In this document: positions 26,331-35,615 of the stretch, piece by piece
How positions within the stretch are numbered: the first letter of the stretch is position 1
Layout: every line of letters starts with the position of its first letter
NCBI GenBank assembly: GCA_018110985.1
Contig: JAGAWT010000024.1
Coordinates: 62,001 to 126,000 of the forward strand
Length of the DNA stretch: 64,000 bases
DNA from: Oscillospiraceae bacterium
GTDB taxonomy: Bacteria > Bacillota > Clostridia > Oscillospirales > Ruminococcaceae
Direction: 5' to 3'
Position numbers and translations under genes: made by a program
The notes under the pieces: model-generated
What the model saw: the letters and a program-made list of their open reading frames with translations, nothing else
Databases searched by the model: none
Told to the model about the DNA's origin: nothing

Positions 26331-27368
26331 CTATTCCTCAACAAACGAATTATATGTATCTGAATTTTCACATAAAACCTTTAGGTACTTATCACCATTA
26401 GGCTCTCGTACAGCTTTTATATTTCTCTTGATATCGCCAAGCCCTTCTTTAACATATAAATCAATCGAGCTGGTGAGTGGATATTTTCTTTTTTTCACGT
26501 TCTTAACAGCTTTAGGTACACTATTGAATTGCGTATCGAAATTCCCAGATTCCTGCAAAGCAAGGAGCTGCTCCTTCACAGGTGCCATATCAAGACTTTC
26601 ATCTGTTGGACTATATGTTCCTACGAGCCGTTCTATCATCTCCGGATAATTGATTTGCTGCTCAGATTGTAAAGTGGCAATGAGGGCATTCTGAAGTTGC
26701 GTGTAATCAGCGGGAGATTGAGTTTTTACCCTCCTGGATAAAACTCGGTTCACAGCAGCATAAACTTCCTTTGTGTTCTTCTCGTCTGTCTGAGCTGGTT
26801 CCATCTCTAAGAATAAATGTGTCCAGTAATTCTCTCCAGTTTTTGCAAAACACTTCACTGTTCCGAATGATATAACTCCATCCGAAAAATCAATCGGAAT
26901 AACTGCCGACTTCCACACTCTTTTATTATCACTCGGAAAGCCAATATCTCTCCTAAAATTCTCAGCCTCTATGAATTCCAGGTGTTCAACTTTCGCTACG
27001 ATAAACTTATACCCATCATCGTCTTCAATAAGAGCTTGAATAACACTGCCTTTTTGGACTTTGATCCCCATTTGAGCAACACCGCTCTGGACATCTTTTT
27101 CCACTGTTAGGAGCTTTCGTGCAATGCTATCCGCCAATTCATATATTGATTCAGAATGTGAGAGTACCCCTGAAAGTATCTCAGACACACAATGAACTAC
27201 TGTAGTGTTCTCATCAGGAATCGAATAATCCCGCTTCGTATCATTTTCTGTTACAGAAAAAGTTATATATTCTCTCAAGTAAGATTCAAAGCCTTCATTA
27301 ATCTCCTTGCGAACCAATTCATCGGCCTCAAGATCAAGATTGTGAAGTGATTTGAAGTGAATTATCAT
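26331..27368 (-). CDS. Nucleoid-associated (NdpA/YejK-like) protein
   Basis: 345 residues, cytoplasmic. The general layout resembles the 37-kDa nucleoid-associated family: an N-terminal alpha-rich part, a central beta-rich segment with VAKVEHLEFIEAENFRRDIG and VWKSAVIPIDFSDGVISFGTV, an alpha-helical middle region, and a C-terminal FDTQFNSVPKAVKNVKKRKYPL segment followed by a strand-rich end (GDKYLKVLCENSD). The match is by overall layout, not an exact motif, so the family call is moderate. KwaB-like DUF4868 proteins of the Kiwa system are an alternative. Start 27368 has GGAAGGG upstream. It is the first gene of a three-gene operon. Confidence 0.55.
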   Translation of the reverse strand: MIIHFKSLHNLDLEADELVRKEINEGFESYLREYITFSVTENDTKRDYSIPDENTTVVHCVSEILSGVLSHSESIYELADSIARKLLTVEKDVQSGVAQMGIKVQKGSVIQALIEDDDGYKFIVAKVEHLEFIEAENFRRDIGFPSDNKRVWKSAVIPIDFSDGVISFGTVKCFAKTGENYWTHLFLEMEPAQTDEKNTKEVYAAVNRVLSRRVKTQSPADYTQLQNALIATLQSEQQINYPEMIERLVGTYSPTDESLDMAPVKEQLLALQESGNFDTQFNSVPKAVKNVKKRKYPLTSSIDLYVKEGLGDIKRNIKAVREPNGDKYLKVLCENSDTYNSFVEE

Positions 27369-27502
27369 TTGTGAATTCCCTTCCTTAATATATTTTCTCT
27401 GCGATAAAGCATGATTATGGGACTCTTGATGTTTGTACACACGCTATTCTTGGATTAGTCAGCACTCCCGAAGTTGAACCGAGAAATACCCTTTTGCTTA
27501 TG

Positions 27503-27523
27503 TAGGAGGCTTGGAGCCTCCTA
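27503..27523. terminator. Perfect hairpin between the flippase and the NdpA-like module
   Basis: TAGGAGGCT (27503-27511) and AGCCTCCTA (27515-27523) form a perfect 9-bp stem with loop TGG, immediately after the flippase stop on the minus strand. TTTTA follows on the plus strand, but no T-run follows on the minus strand, so termination of the minus-strand transcript would be partial. The rest of 27369-27502 presumably holds the module's promoter, which I could not pin down. Confidence 0.55.
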
Positions 27524-27525
27524 TT

Positions 27526-28989
27526 TTAGTCAGTTGAATGTTTATTACTTGCTTTAATTTCTAAGATTGATTGAATCTTCTTTCTGTTTATGAAAGCAAC
27601 TAACAGCAAAACAACTATAAAGCAGTATCTAACAACAATCTTGTCATAGAAAAAGATAAGAATGATTCCCAGTAAAACAGTAATTAAAGAAAGGGCAAGC
27701 AGCCTTTTCCCATTATATACGTTCTCAATATTCAAGGCTTTTATTGTGCTCTTTGTCATGTATATATAATGGCATAGAGCAAATACTATATAGCAAAATA
27801 GGGTAGTATAAGCGGCAGCAACATATCCAAATATTTTGATTCCAAAATAGTTAAGAATAATATTCAGTGCTGCACCTGCCATCGATATATACATCGTAAA
27901 TTTATTCTGGTCATAAAAGAACTCAACATTTGCAAATGTTGTGTACATGAAAGAAAACACCATGCCTAATGCTACTGGTGGAATTACATTAACCGCTTCA
28001 TAATACTTTCTATCTGCCAGTATTCTCATTAGTTCAGGCGCAAAAGCGCAGAAAACTAAAGCGCACCCAGCTACAAGGATATATATTTTGAAGCAGACAT
28101 CATCCAACTCCTTATGCTGGCGTTTTTCCAGCTTCTCATATTGCCAAGGAACTATCGCATTGTTAATGCTCTGTGTGACAATTTTCATCATAAGTCCAGC
28201 ACTGTAAGCGACCCCATACAATCCTGCCGCTTCTATGCTAATCATTTTTTGAACCATAATCTTGTCGAACTGATCTAAGATATACTGTGAAAAATAATGA
28301 AGTAGCAGAGGAAGGTTGAATGCCAGGGCGAAACGAGCATACTCTGGCTTGAACCACGTTTTCCCTTTTGATCTGTTTGTGATGAATAATGGAATACCAA
28401 AGAGAAGATTCACAAATACACACGATAGTATCCTGGCGTACCCCTTTTCCTCAGAAAGCAATACCGCCGCTACGCCAATCCCGACGTTTAGAAATGACAT
28501 CAAAAGAGTACGTACTACTACGGATATATAATAATACTCGTATCTCTTGCGAAGAGTCCAAAAATCAATTGCCGGTGTAAAAAAAAGTTCTGCAAAAATT
28601 GCCACCATGATAATCATCGGTAACTCTACCAATGAATCGATAGCACGGTGAAATGACAGATAGATAACAAACCAAACTGCTGTTATAATAAAGGTCAGAG
28701 ATTGCATGGTGGAGGTGTATCCATCGCGATCATCTTTATATTTACTCATTCCCTTATTAAACACAGCCCAGTTTAGACGCAAAGTCGTAAGAATAGTGAA
28801 AATTTGGAGCCATGAATTGTATATGGTAAACTGACCATACTGTGTTATGGTCATGATTCTTGTAAATATAGGTGTTGTGATTAATGAAATGCCCTTCTGA
28901 ATGATAGTACAAAGCATGAACCACAACGTTGCTTTTGCGGCAACAGGTATATCATTGTATTTCTTTAACAAAGCTTTGAATTTTGTCAT
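27526..28989 (-). CDS. Polysaccharide flippase (Wzx-like), second of two
   Basis: 487-residue polytopic membrane protein of the Wzx/RfbX family. Twelve or more hydrophobic helices; N-terminus AAKATLWFMLCTIIQKGISLITTPIFTR with IMTITQYGQFTIYNSW, the usual first two helices. ATG 28989 is preferred; an upstream TTG would add 8 residues. It probably flips the lipid-linked repeat unit built by the genes between 30 and 42 kb, since it is the last gene of that run and the polymerase lies in the same run. Confidence 0.87.
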   Translation of the reverse strand: MTKFKALLKKYNDIPVAAKATLWFMLCTIIQKGISLITTPIFTRIMTITQYGQFTIYNSWLQIFTILTTLRLNWAVFNKGMSKYKDDRDGYTSTMQSLTFIITAVWFVIYLSFHRAIDSLVELPMIIMVAIFAELFFTPAIDFWTLRKRYEYYYISVVVRTLLMSFLNVGIGVAAVLLSEEKGYARILSCVFVNLLFGIPLFITNRSKGKTWFKPEYARFALAFNLPLLLHYFSQYILDQFDKIMVQKMISIEAAGLYGVAYSAGLMMKIVTQSINNAIVPWQYEKLEKRQHKELDDVCFKIYILVAGCALVFCAFAPELMRILADRKYYEAVNVIPPVALGMVFSFMYTTFANVEFFYDQNKFTMYISMAGAALNIILNYFGIKIFGYVAAAYTTLFCYIVFALCHYIYMTKSTIKALNIENVYNGKRLLALSLITVLLGIILIFFYDKIVVRYCFIVVLLLVAFINRKKIQSILEIKASNKHSTD

Positions 28990-29028
28990 AGCCTTAATTC
29001 CTTCGAGAAACAATAATATCTCGCATTA

Positions 29029-29874
29029 TCAATCCCAGATGATAATTTCTCTTTTACAGGATTGACGCATTATTTTGTGTAGACGCTCTGCTTTCTTTAT
29101 CTCATGAATTGCTTGCTCGTAGGTTCCATTGTCATTTAAAAGCCAGTTTGGCGTCTTTTTCGAGTAATGTACACCTTTTTTATTAGAGATAGAACAAAGT
29201 ATCTTCATGATTTTAGTATTTGACTTGCAAAATACACTTCCAAAATTAGGCTTAGTATTGTCTTGCTTTTCTTTCACTAGCTTCATTCGAGACTCTCGTG
29301 CCTCCCGCAATTTGTCCTTCTCCTCATTGTGAAAGCGAAAATGTGCATCAAGAATGATGGGGTTTACCATATCTTGAAATGCGGAATACCTATGAGAAAA
29401 CGCACATTCTTCCTTCTTAAGAGTCCTAACCTGCCCGTTTATAAACACAGTAACGGATTCAAGGTAATCGCTGATGCACTGATGATGGGTCGGTCCTCTT
29501 CCGGCATTCATGTAGATTGCACCGCCAAGCAGTCCTGGAACCGAATATAGGTATTCTATCCCTCCGTAACCATCACCATTGATCTCATTGATAATCTTTT
29601 GCAACCTCATACCGCCCCCAATTTGATATACGCCATCACCTTCACGTATGATTTTGACATTCAACATTTTAAGGCAAATCACTTCACCAAAATAATGGCT
29701 ATCATTAATTAGTAAATTCGATCCTCCGCCCAATATGTACGAAAATGCATCTCCATTTTTGTCATATAGAAGCTCAATATCCTCTATGTTTTCCGGGAAA
29801 AAGATCGTTTTAGCAAATCCACCCATCCGGAAAGTTGTATAATTTTTCAACGGTTCATCGTGTTTAATTATCAT
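29029..29874 (-). CDS. MurB paralogue (UDP-N-acetylenolpyruvoylglucosamine reductase-like) in the capsule cluster
   Basis: 281-residue FAD-dependent oxidoreductase. The FAD-binding signature is present (LGGGSNLLINDS), as are the MurB motif YSVPGLLGGAIYMNAG, the catalytic-domain Ser in PNFGSVF, and CAFSHRYSAFQ. It is shorter and more AT-rich than housekeeping MurB, and lies between a flippase and a pyruvyl transferase. This suggests a duplicated MurB used for an enolpyruvyl- or lactyl-type sugar in the surface polymer. A housekeeping role cannot be excluded if no other murB exists. Start 29874 has GAGGA upstream. Confidence 0.8.
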   Translation of the reverse strand: MIIKHDEPLKNYTTFRMGGFAKTIFFPENIEDIELLYDKNGDAFSYILGGGSNLLINDSHYFGEVICLKMLNVKIIREGDGVYQIGGGMRLQKIINEINGDGYGGIEYLYSVPGLLGGAIYMNAGRGPTHHQCISDYLESVTVFINGQVRTLKKEECAFSHRYSAFQDMVNPIILDAHFRFHNEEKDKLREARESRMKLVKEKQDNTKPNFGSVFCKSNTKIMKILCSISNKKGVHYSKKTPNWLLNDNGTYEQAIHEIKKAERLHKIMRQSCKREIIIWD

Positions 29875-29907
29875 ACGCAAATCCTCACGCTTTCACGCAA
29901 TCATTGA

Positions 29908-31035
29908 TCACACATAAGTATTAAGTCTATTGATAAAAGGCCGAGACAGTCTCCTTTGTGTTTCTGCAAATGATGAAAATCCATTAGTATTCGCATTCTC
30001 AAGAACTGTACTATGTATATTTGAAAAGGAATCACTGTCCGTTGTGATATACCTAGATTGCATAACCCCATCAGATAACAATTCATTAAGTTTACTCTGT
30101 TTTCCTTCTGTCCCTATAGATAAAAAGGGGGTGTTGTAAATAATGCTGTAACAAGTAGCGTGGAAAAACGATGTGATTACAAAATCAATATTCTTTATCA
30201 CCGTCAACCATTCGATAGGCGTAATATTCGCAACATTTATGCAGTTGGGAGTATAGTTGAAAACAGATATTATATTATATTCTCCTGAAAAAGTGTCGAA
30301 TACTTTTTTACTTACTACTCCATCATCAACCATTAGAAGAATGCTCCTTTTTTGTTGATCAAATTCCTTGTACTTTGATAATACATCAGCAATATTGATA
30401 GATGGTACCTCAAAAGTATATAGAAATGATGGGTCGCAGCATAACTGGCATATTTCTTTTCCAACTACATTATCAATCTCTGTTTTCGTTTTTATATCTC
30501 TGACTCCAACAAACGAAAAGTCTTCAATTGTTCTTTTTAGTACTTCAATTTGTTCTCCATTTAAATATTCAGAAAATCGTACCCTTGCAGATGCCGCATA
30601 AGACATCTTTATGCATCCAAGATTACCAGGCAGCCAATATGCATTTGGAAAACCTCTAAATCCATTAACCTTCCAAATTTCATCGCTGCCTGCAATGATA
30701 ACATCATATTTATCACGTACGAAACTCTGAAAATCTTCAACCGAGTCACTCACAAGAGAGTCATGAGACTTTAGCATAAAGCCGCAGTTTTGTCCTCTAG
30801 CAAATGCTTTACTCTTATCCCTATAAAATGAAAAGGAGCCGTCAATCAACATGTGTATCTTGGATTTAAGCCTAAAATATCTAAAATCATATTTTGTCAA
30901 CTCTTTTTCCATATAGTAATCAATAATCTCTGCTTCAATACTTGCTTCCTGATTCAATCTACTGCATAAAGCGCATGCTTGTAAGTATGCGCCATAATTA
31001 TACGCATGATGAAATGTCAAAATCCCAACTTTCAC
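29908..31035 (-). CDS. Polysaccharide pyruvyl transferase family protein
   Basis: 375 residues. The family N-terminus KVGILTFHHAYNYGAYLQA (the N-x-G-A-x-L-Q motif) and the C-terminal block IDFVITSFFHATCYSIIYNTPF (S-x-H in place of SSLHG) match the WcaK/CsaB superfamily. The central DVIIAGSDEIWKVN is also conserved. It likely adds pyruvate to a sugar of the repeat unit, as does the gene at 12563, with which it shares little sequence. It lies 33 bases upstream of the MurB paralogue. Confidence 0.82.
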   Translation of the reverse strand: MKVGILTFHHAYNYGAYLQACALCSRLNQEASIEAEIIDYYMEKELTKYDFRYFRLKSKIHMLIDGSFSFYRDKSKAFARGQNCGFMLKSHDSLVSDSVEDFQSFVRDKYDVIIAGSDEIWKVNGFRGFPNAYWLPGNLGCIKMSYAASARVRFSEYLNGEQIEVLKRTIEDFSFVGVRDIKTKTEIDNVVGKEICQLCCDPSFLYTFEVPSINIADVLSKYKEFDQQKRSILLMVDDGVVSKKVFDTFSGEYNIISVFNYTPNCINVANITPIEWLTVIKNIDFVITSFFHATCYSIIYNTPFLSIGTEGKQSKLNELLSDGVMQSRYITTDSDSFSNIHSTVLENANTNGFSSFAETQRRLSRPFINRLNTYV

Positions 31036-31050
31036 TTCGAACCATTACTC

Positions 31051-32211
31051 CTATTTATTGTTATTAGTAGGCTGCGTATCATTATAGTAATCAATTATCT
31101 GTTGCATCATAATCTTCATATCGCATCTTTTGTAAGCAATTTCCCTAATCTCATCAGCCAACGCTTCCTTCGACTTCTTTGAAATCAAATGGTCGTAGAA
31201 ATCTATAATTTCCTGAATATTGATATTACTTTCGTCTATTGGCGCATAATAAGCGTACTCCCACCCTTCTGGAAAGATATCCATCGGGGATGATGCAATG
31301 ATAGGCAACCCTTTAGCCACATATTCCCTCGTCTTTATAGAAGTTCCCATAGGAACCTTAGACCGGTGCCACCCGAGGCTTTCGACCGCTATATCAGCTT
31401 TGTCATATATTTCATCTATTTCATCCTTTGTTCTGGCTCCGTAAAAGATAACATGAGTACTCAATTTATAGCTCTCTACAAGATTTTTATAATCCGTCAA
31501 TATCGATCCATCGCCAACCACATGAAAAATGATGTTTCTCGTACCACCCTGATCATAATAGTCTTTGATACCCTTTATTAGCCTATCATAGGCATGCCAC
31601 GGTCGCATGACCGCAACAGCGATCATATGTATTTCATCCCCATGATCTGCTATCTTCCGAGGCCTTATTTGATCTACATCAACACCGTTTCCTGTAACAA
31701 TCGTTTTGATACCAAATATATCATCCACATGAGAAAAAGTTACTATATGGTCTACATATTTTTTCAGATTGTTTCTAAGAATCGAATCCATCCTGAGGCG
31801 AAGCTTTGCACGAACTTTCTGCACAGGATTCAGGAAGCTTTTATTTTCAAAATCGTAAGGATATGTCGGAATCTCCCAAAGTAATACACCATTTTTATCT
31901 TTCAGTCTTTTTAGAAAAGAAAGTACACTGATGGTGACTTCCATCCTTCGGATATAAAAAGCATTGATTTCATTACTCTTTGAAGTATTCAACGCTTCCT
32001 CTCTTAAAACAGCTGATGGTTTTCTCCCTTCAGTGTTTATATTATTAGATTCCTGACCGTGTATTATTCTAATATTTCTACCATCATATCCAATCAGAAA
32101 TGCATCGAAATTTGCTGCAAACACGTTATATTGTGAGAACACTTTTCGAGTGATTCCAGATCTCTTATCCCCAAGGTCTACATTAGCAATATATAATAGC
32201 TTCATCCTCAT
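31051..32211 (-). CDS. Family 4-like glycosyltransferase
   Basis: 386 residues, GT-B fold. C-terminal nucleotide-sugar half visible in IHMIAVAVMRPWHAYDRLI, IIFHVVGDGSILTDYKNLVE, HVIFYGARTKDEIDEIYDKADIAVE and REYVAKGLPIIASS. The N-terminal acceptor half is less typical (RSGITRKVFSQYNVF). Start 32211 has AAGGAG nine bases upstream. Sugar specificity unknown. Confidence 0.82.
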   Translation of the reverse strand: MRMKLLYIANVDLGDKRSGITRKVFSQYNVFAANFDAFLIGYDGRNIRIIHGQESNNINTEGRKPSAVLREEALNTSKSNEINAFYIRRMEVTISVLSFLKRLKDKNGVLLWEIPTYPYDFENKSFLNPVQKVRAKLRLRMDSILRNNLKKYVDHIVTFSHVDDIFGIKTIVTGNGVDVDQIRPRKIADHGDEIHMIAVAVMRPWHAYDRLIKGIKDYYDQGGTRNIIFHVVGDGSILTDYKNLVESYKLSTHVIFYGARTKDEIDEIYDKADIAVESLGWHRSKVPMGTSIKTREYVAKGLPIIASSPMDIFPEGWEYAYYAPIDESNINIQEIIDFYDHLISKKSKEALADEIREIAYKRCDMKIMMQQIIDYYNDTQPTNNNK

Positions 32212-32266
32212 AGGAGTTTACTCCTTATAGTTATTCGTTTAGAGATATTATCCTGCCATAATGCGA

Positions 32267-33553
32267 TTACATTGTTTTTATCTGTGTTGGTATCGCCAAG
32301 AGCATAAACATAGTTAAACAGAAAGTAAAATCATAAAATGGGTTTCCAACAAGAGCATATATCAAAATGATGGTTAAGCAGATTGACGCTGCTAAATAAT
32401 ACTCTGCATATTCATTTTGTTCACGACTATTCCAAGATTCTACAAGATCTTTGAAAAGGTTTAACAGATATGGTCCTATCATCAACAAATAGATGATGCA
32501 TCCCAATATGCCTTCTTCGCCCAATAGCTGACGATAACAGTTATGACCACCATATCCAAATGAATGATTAGCTGTACCAATCCCAACACCAATAATGGGA
32601 CTTTTGCGGAACCACTCAGCCATTATTTCATACATGTTATCTCGTCCGCTTAGAATATCGCTATTATGAAGCAATCTGTTCATGAAGATAGTCATGGCGG
32701 GCGAAACTCTGTACATTATATATAAGCCTATGCTTCCAACTATAAGCAAGGTCATTATAAAGTAAAATTTCTTTGCTATACCTTTTTTGAAAAACAGCAC
32801 CACAATAATGATTGCAAGGATTGTTCCCAGTGCAAATGACCTCTTTTGCGTTAAGAAAAGAGAAACCATTCCCAGTAATGTAATAGTAATATTAAATCCC
32901 GTTCTTTTCCTTAGTAGAACTCTTGATATCGCAATTCCAACCATCATCGATATAAAAAATGCTACGATTGCGGAGTTTGCCGCTAGACCTGCCAAATAAC
33001 GTGTCGTGTTTTGAAATCCTCTAAGTGCTGATTCTATATCCATGCTTGTCAGAAGGTTTCTTCTAAGCTCATTGATTACAGTTGGGAATATTGATTGGAG
33101 GAAAACAGTGATCATATAATATATTCCTCCGTAATACAGACAATTTATAAAGCTGCGCTCATATCCCTTCTTAGAGCGCACGAATAAAAACACACTGACT
33201 GTCAGAATATTAAAAATAAAAGTCGCAATTGCAGTCGATGGATAGGATGAATGTTTCATCTCAAATGCCTGATACACAAGATAAATGAGGAATGGAATAT
33301 CAGCATTTGAAACTCTAACCTTTCTAACTAAGAATAAGCATACAGCAAAGAAAACAAAAAGAATTGCCCAGAATAGGTAGTCCGTGCTCACGCGGAAAAT
33401 GGTGAATATGTTCCATTTGCCAAAAAACAGATATAAGAAAATTATCAAATAAAAAATAGTTCGCTTGCTATCCTTCGCTGAATAATCATTTGCATACGAT
33501 ATCTCACCATTTGATATTGTAGTATTCTGAAACTGCCCTGAATTGTAAATCAT
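32267..33553 (-). CDS. Wzy-like O-antigen/capsule polymerase
   Basis: 428-residue membrane protein with about 11-12 hydrophobic helices and one large extracellular loop containing IGVGIGTANHSFGYGGHNCYRQLLGEEG, the signature region of the O-antigen ligase/polymerase (Wzy_C) family, with a conserved His. It would polymerise flipped repeat units. It is the only polymerase found in the island. The start at 33553 has GAGG upstream and overlaps the next gene by 50 bases, an unusually long overlap. Confidence 0.85.
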   Translation of the reverse strand: MIYNSGQFQNTTISNGEISYANDYSAKDSKRTIFYLIIFLYLFFGKWNIFTIFRVSTDYLFWAILFVFFAVCLFLVRKVRVSNADIPFLIYLVYQAFEMKHSSYPSTAIATFIFNILTVSVFLFVRSKKGYERSFINCLYYGGIYYMITVFLQSIFPTVINELRRNLLTSMDIESALRGFQNTTRYLAGLAANSAIVAFFISMMVGIAISRVLLRKRTGFNITITLLGMVSLFLTQKRSFALGTILAIIIVVLFFKKGIAKKFYFIMTLLIVGSIGLYIMYRVSPAMTIFMNRLLHNSDILSGRDNMYEIMAEWFRKSPIIGVGIGTANHSFGYGGHNCYRQLLGEEGILGCIIYLLMIGPYLLNLFKDLVESWNSREQNEYAEYYLAASICLTIILIYALVGNPFYDFTFCLTMFMLLAIPTQIKTM

Positions 33554-34409
33554 TTTTGTTATCCTCTACATTAGATTGGGCCAAGCCACCTTCATTTGAG
33601 CCTATCACTGATATTACCTCGGGGTTATTAGCTCCTGTGAGTACAACTGGTACTTTATTGATATATTCCATGCATTTTAACCATATGTCATCCGCAAAGA
33701 AACATATCTCCTTAAAGACTTCCCTGTTGAGTATTTCTTCTGGTAGAAGCTTAGGCGGGTAAAGGCATCCGCCGCAACCCGTGGCGCATAAATATAAGTT
33801 GGGCCCTATACATCCCATGGCTCTATAATACCAGTTATTATATGGGAGGACTGTTCCATTCTCTTTTTTCATCTTATGGGCACGATGTGCAACCACACAA
33901 TCCGGATATTCTCTGTGCGTTTTCAATAGTTCTTCCAACATGTTTTCCGGATAAATGATATCATCGTCAACAGTAACCACGATAGCATCTGGATTATTCT
34001 TCATGGAATAATAATATTTTTTATGAGATTTCAGGTCATCACAGAACAATATCTCCAATCCTCTGTCCGTATATGGTTTCATGTCCCTGAGCAATGTTTC
34101 CTTATCTGGATACTGTTCTTCTGCAAGCCAAAGTTGAATGGATGTTGGTCTGACTGTTTGTCTTAATAACGACTCAAGTACTATAGGCAGAGTATCCATT
34201 CGCTTTGGATATGTAGTCAATGAAAGGACCACATCTCGATTTGTATATTCTTTTGCCGACCTGCCCTCCACCACCTCATGTTTTTTATAATATTTAGGCA
34301 ATCTCATATTTAAATAGAATCGCAATAAGTACCATATCAGCATGTCTAATGCATGTATATGGAATTTAGAAACATACTTTTCTATTTTATACGCATTTTC
34401 AACACGCAT
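33504..34409 (-). CDS. Putative glycosyltransferase
   Basis: 301 residues. An N-terminal hydrophobic stretch (LDMLIWYLLRFYLNMRL) is followed by a GT-A-like domain: VVLSLTTYPKRMDTLPIVLE, TSIQLWLAEEQYPD and the metal-site motif AIVVTVDDDIIYPENMLEELL. A later Cys/Gly-rich turn (CATGCGGCLYPPKLL) and FFADDIWLKCMEY are typical of a capsule glycosyltransferase group common in Firmicutes and Bacteroidetes. AGGAGG precedes the start. Its 3' end overlaps the polymerase gene by 50 bases. Confidence 0.78.
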   Translation of the reverse strand: MRVENAYKIEKYVSKFHIHALDMLIWYLLRFYLNMRLPKYYKKHEVVEGRSAKEYTNRDVVLSLTTYPKRMDTLPIVLESLLRQTVRPTSIQLWLAEEQYPDKETLLRDMKPYTDRGLEILFCDDLKSHKKYYYSMKNNPDAIVVTVDDDIIYPENMLEELLKTHREYPDCVVAHRAHKMKKENGTVLPYNNWYYRAMGCIGPNLYLCATGCGGCLYPPKLLPEEILNREVFKEICFFADDIWLKCMEYINKVPVVLTGANNPEVISVIGSNEGGLAQSNVEDNKNDLQFRAVSEYYNIKW

Positions 34410-34440
34410 TAATGGTTCCTCCTGCTATTCCTCAAAGATA

Positions 34441-35595
34441 CTAAGATACGGTATTGTTTTGTTTATCAAAACAAACGCTTTGTAATGCTTGGCTATATAG
34501 ATGATGGATTTTCTGAATATCTAAAGCATTATTGATATAATTGCGAGCATTCTTTCTTCGATTTAACATCTGTTTTTCACTGAGTTCTATTATCAAATTC
34601 AACGAATTCTTAAACTCATTAGCATTTTTTAGATTAATATCCCAACCCGCCTCAGCTCCCTCAAGCCCTCTCCAGGGAGTCTGATTGCTGATAATAACAG
34701 GTGTTCCCACTATCAAACTCTCAGCAATCACATGGCCATAATTTTCACTAAGCGTAGGGAATAAGAAAGCATCGTACTGGCTGAACACCTCATGGACTTG
34801 GTCATGTCCAACCAGTCCTTTGTATTCAACTTTCACATTTTTCGGTAGTTGTTTGATTTCTTCTTGGCAACGTCTCCAGTAATCTTCATCCTCTATCGGG
34901 CCGTAAATATCAAACTCTACGTTCCCTTGAATTTCCTTGAATAAAGAGATTGCGAATAGTAGATTTTTCTTTGGATGGATTCGCGAGAGAAACACAAACT
35001 TTCCTTCGCCCGCTACCTTTTCTCTCCGTGGATAATCCTTCTTCGGAATAGAAGGGATATTGTCTAATCTATGAATAAGGTCATTAGAAGCTTTCATAAG
35101 CCTCTTAATTGCCTCTGTTTCTTCATCGCTCGTAGACTGCCAGTGGATATTACTAACAAGACCAAGCCGTTTGATTAACTCTACATACGGTACTTTTTTA
35201 TATCGCTTTAGATTAAAAGCTCCCTCACACAATTCCCCACGTGGGGCTAGCAATACTTTGATGTCATGCTTTTTTGCCAATTGTAAGCATGGTAAAATAC
35301 ATGCCTGAAAAACTCCTTGCAAATAAAGAATATCTGGGTATATTTCCAAAATATACTTTTCAAATGTCCTTTTGTTGTATTCAGAATCGCTCAAATATAA
35401 TACTTTACTGTTCCCTCTATCGTTCCACCCTTCTTGAATGTTCTCATATGGTTTTGTCTCAAATAGGTCATGATTCACCGTTATGATATAGCACTCATAA
35501 TCCTTCATGAGCGAGCAGAAATTATCAACACTCACTGGTGGCCCACCACATTTTTTGCCGGGGAAAAAACCACCTATCACAATAAGTATCCTCAT
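34441..35595 (-). CDS. Family 4 glycosyltransferase
   Basis: 384 residues, GT-B fold. Glycine-rich N-terminal loop GGFFPGKKCGGPPVSVDNFC; C-terminal domain with KFVFLSRIHPKKNLLFAISLF, FDIYGPIEDEDYWRRCQEEI and the EX7E-type region FLFPTLSENYGHVIAESLIVGTPVI, where the two Glu are conserved for a retaining enzyme. GGAGG precedes the start. Specificity is not readable. Confidence 0.88.
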   Translation of the reverse strand: MRILIVIGGFFPGKKCGGPPVSVDNFCSLMKDYECYIITVNHDLFETKPYENIQEGWNDRGNSKVLYLSDSEYNKRTFEKYILEIYPDILYLQGVFQACILPCLQLAKKHDIKVLLAPRGELCEGAFNLKRYKKVPYVELIKRLGLVSNIHWQSTSDEETEAIKRLMKASNDLIHRLDNIPSIPKKDYPRREKVAGEGKFVFLSRIHPKKNLLFAISLFKEIQGNVEFDIYGPIEDEDYWRRCQEEIKQLPKNVKVEYKGLVGHDQVHEVFSQYDAFLFPTLSENYGHVIAESLIVGTPVIISNQTPWRGLEGAEAGWDINLKNANEFKNSLNLIIELSEKQMLNRRKNARNYINNALDIQKIHHLYSQALQSVCFDKQNNTVS

Positions 35596-35615
35596 ATATG
35601 GTGTGCCTCCGTCTT

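Noticed and set aside
24719-27368. Kiwa system (KwaA/KwaB)
   Set aside because: The membrane protein is far larger than KwaA and has three helices after a 300-residue soluble domain; the partner fits NdpA-like layout at least as well as DUF4868. Kept as an analogy only.
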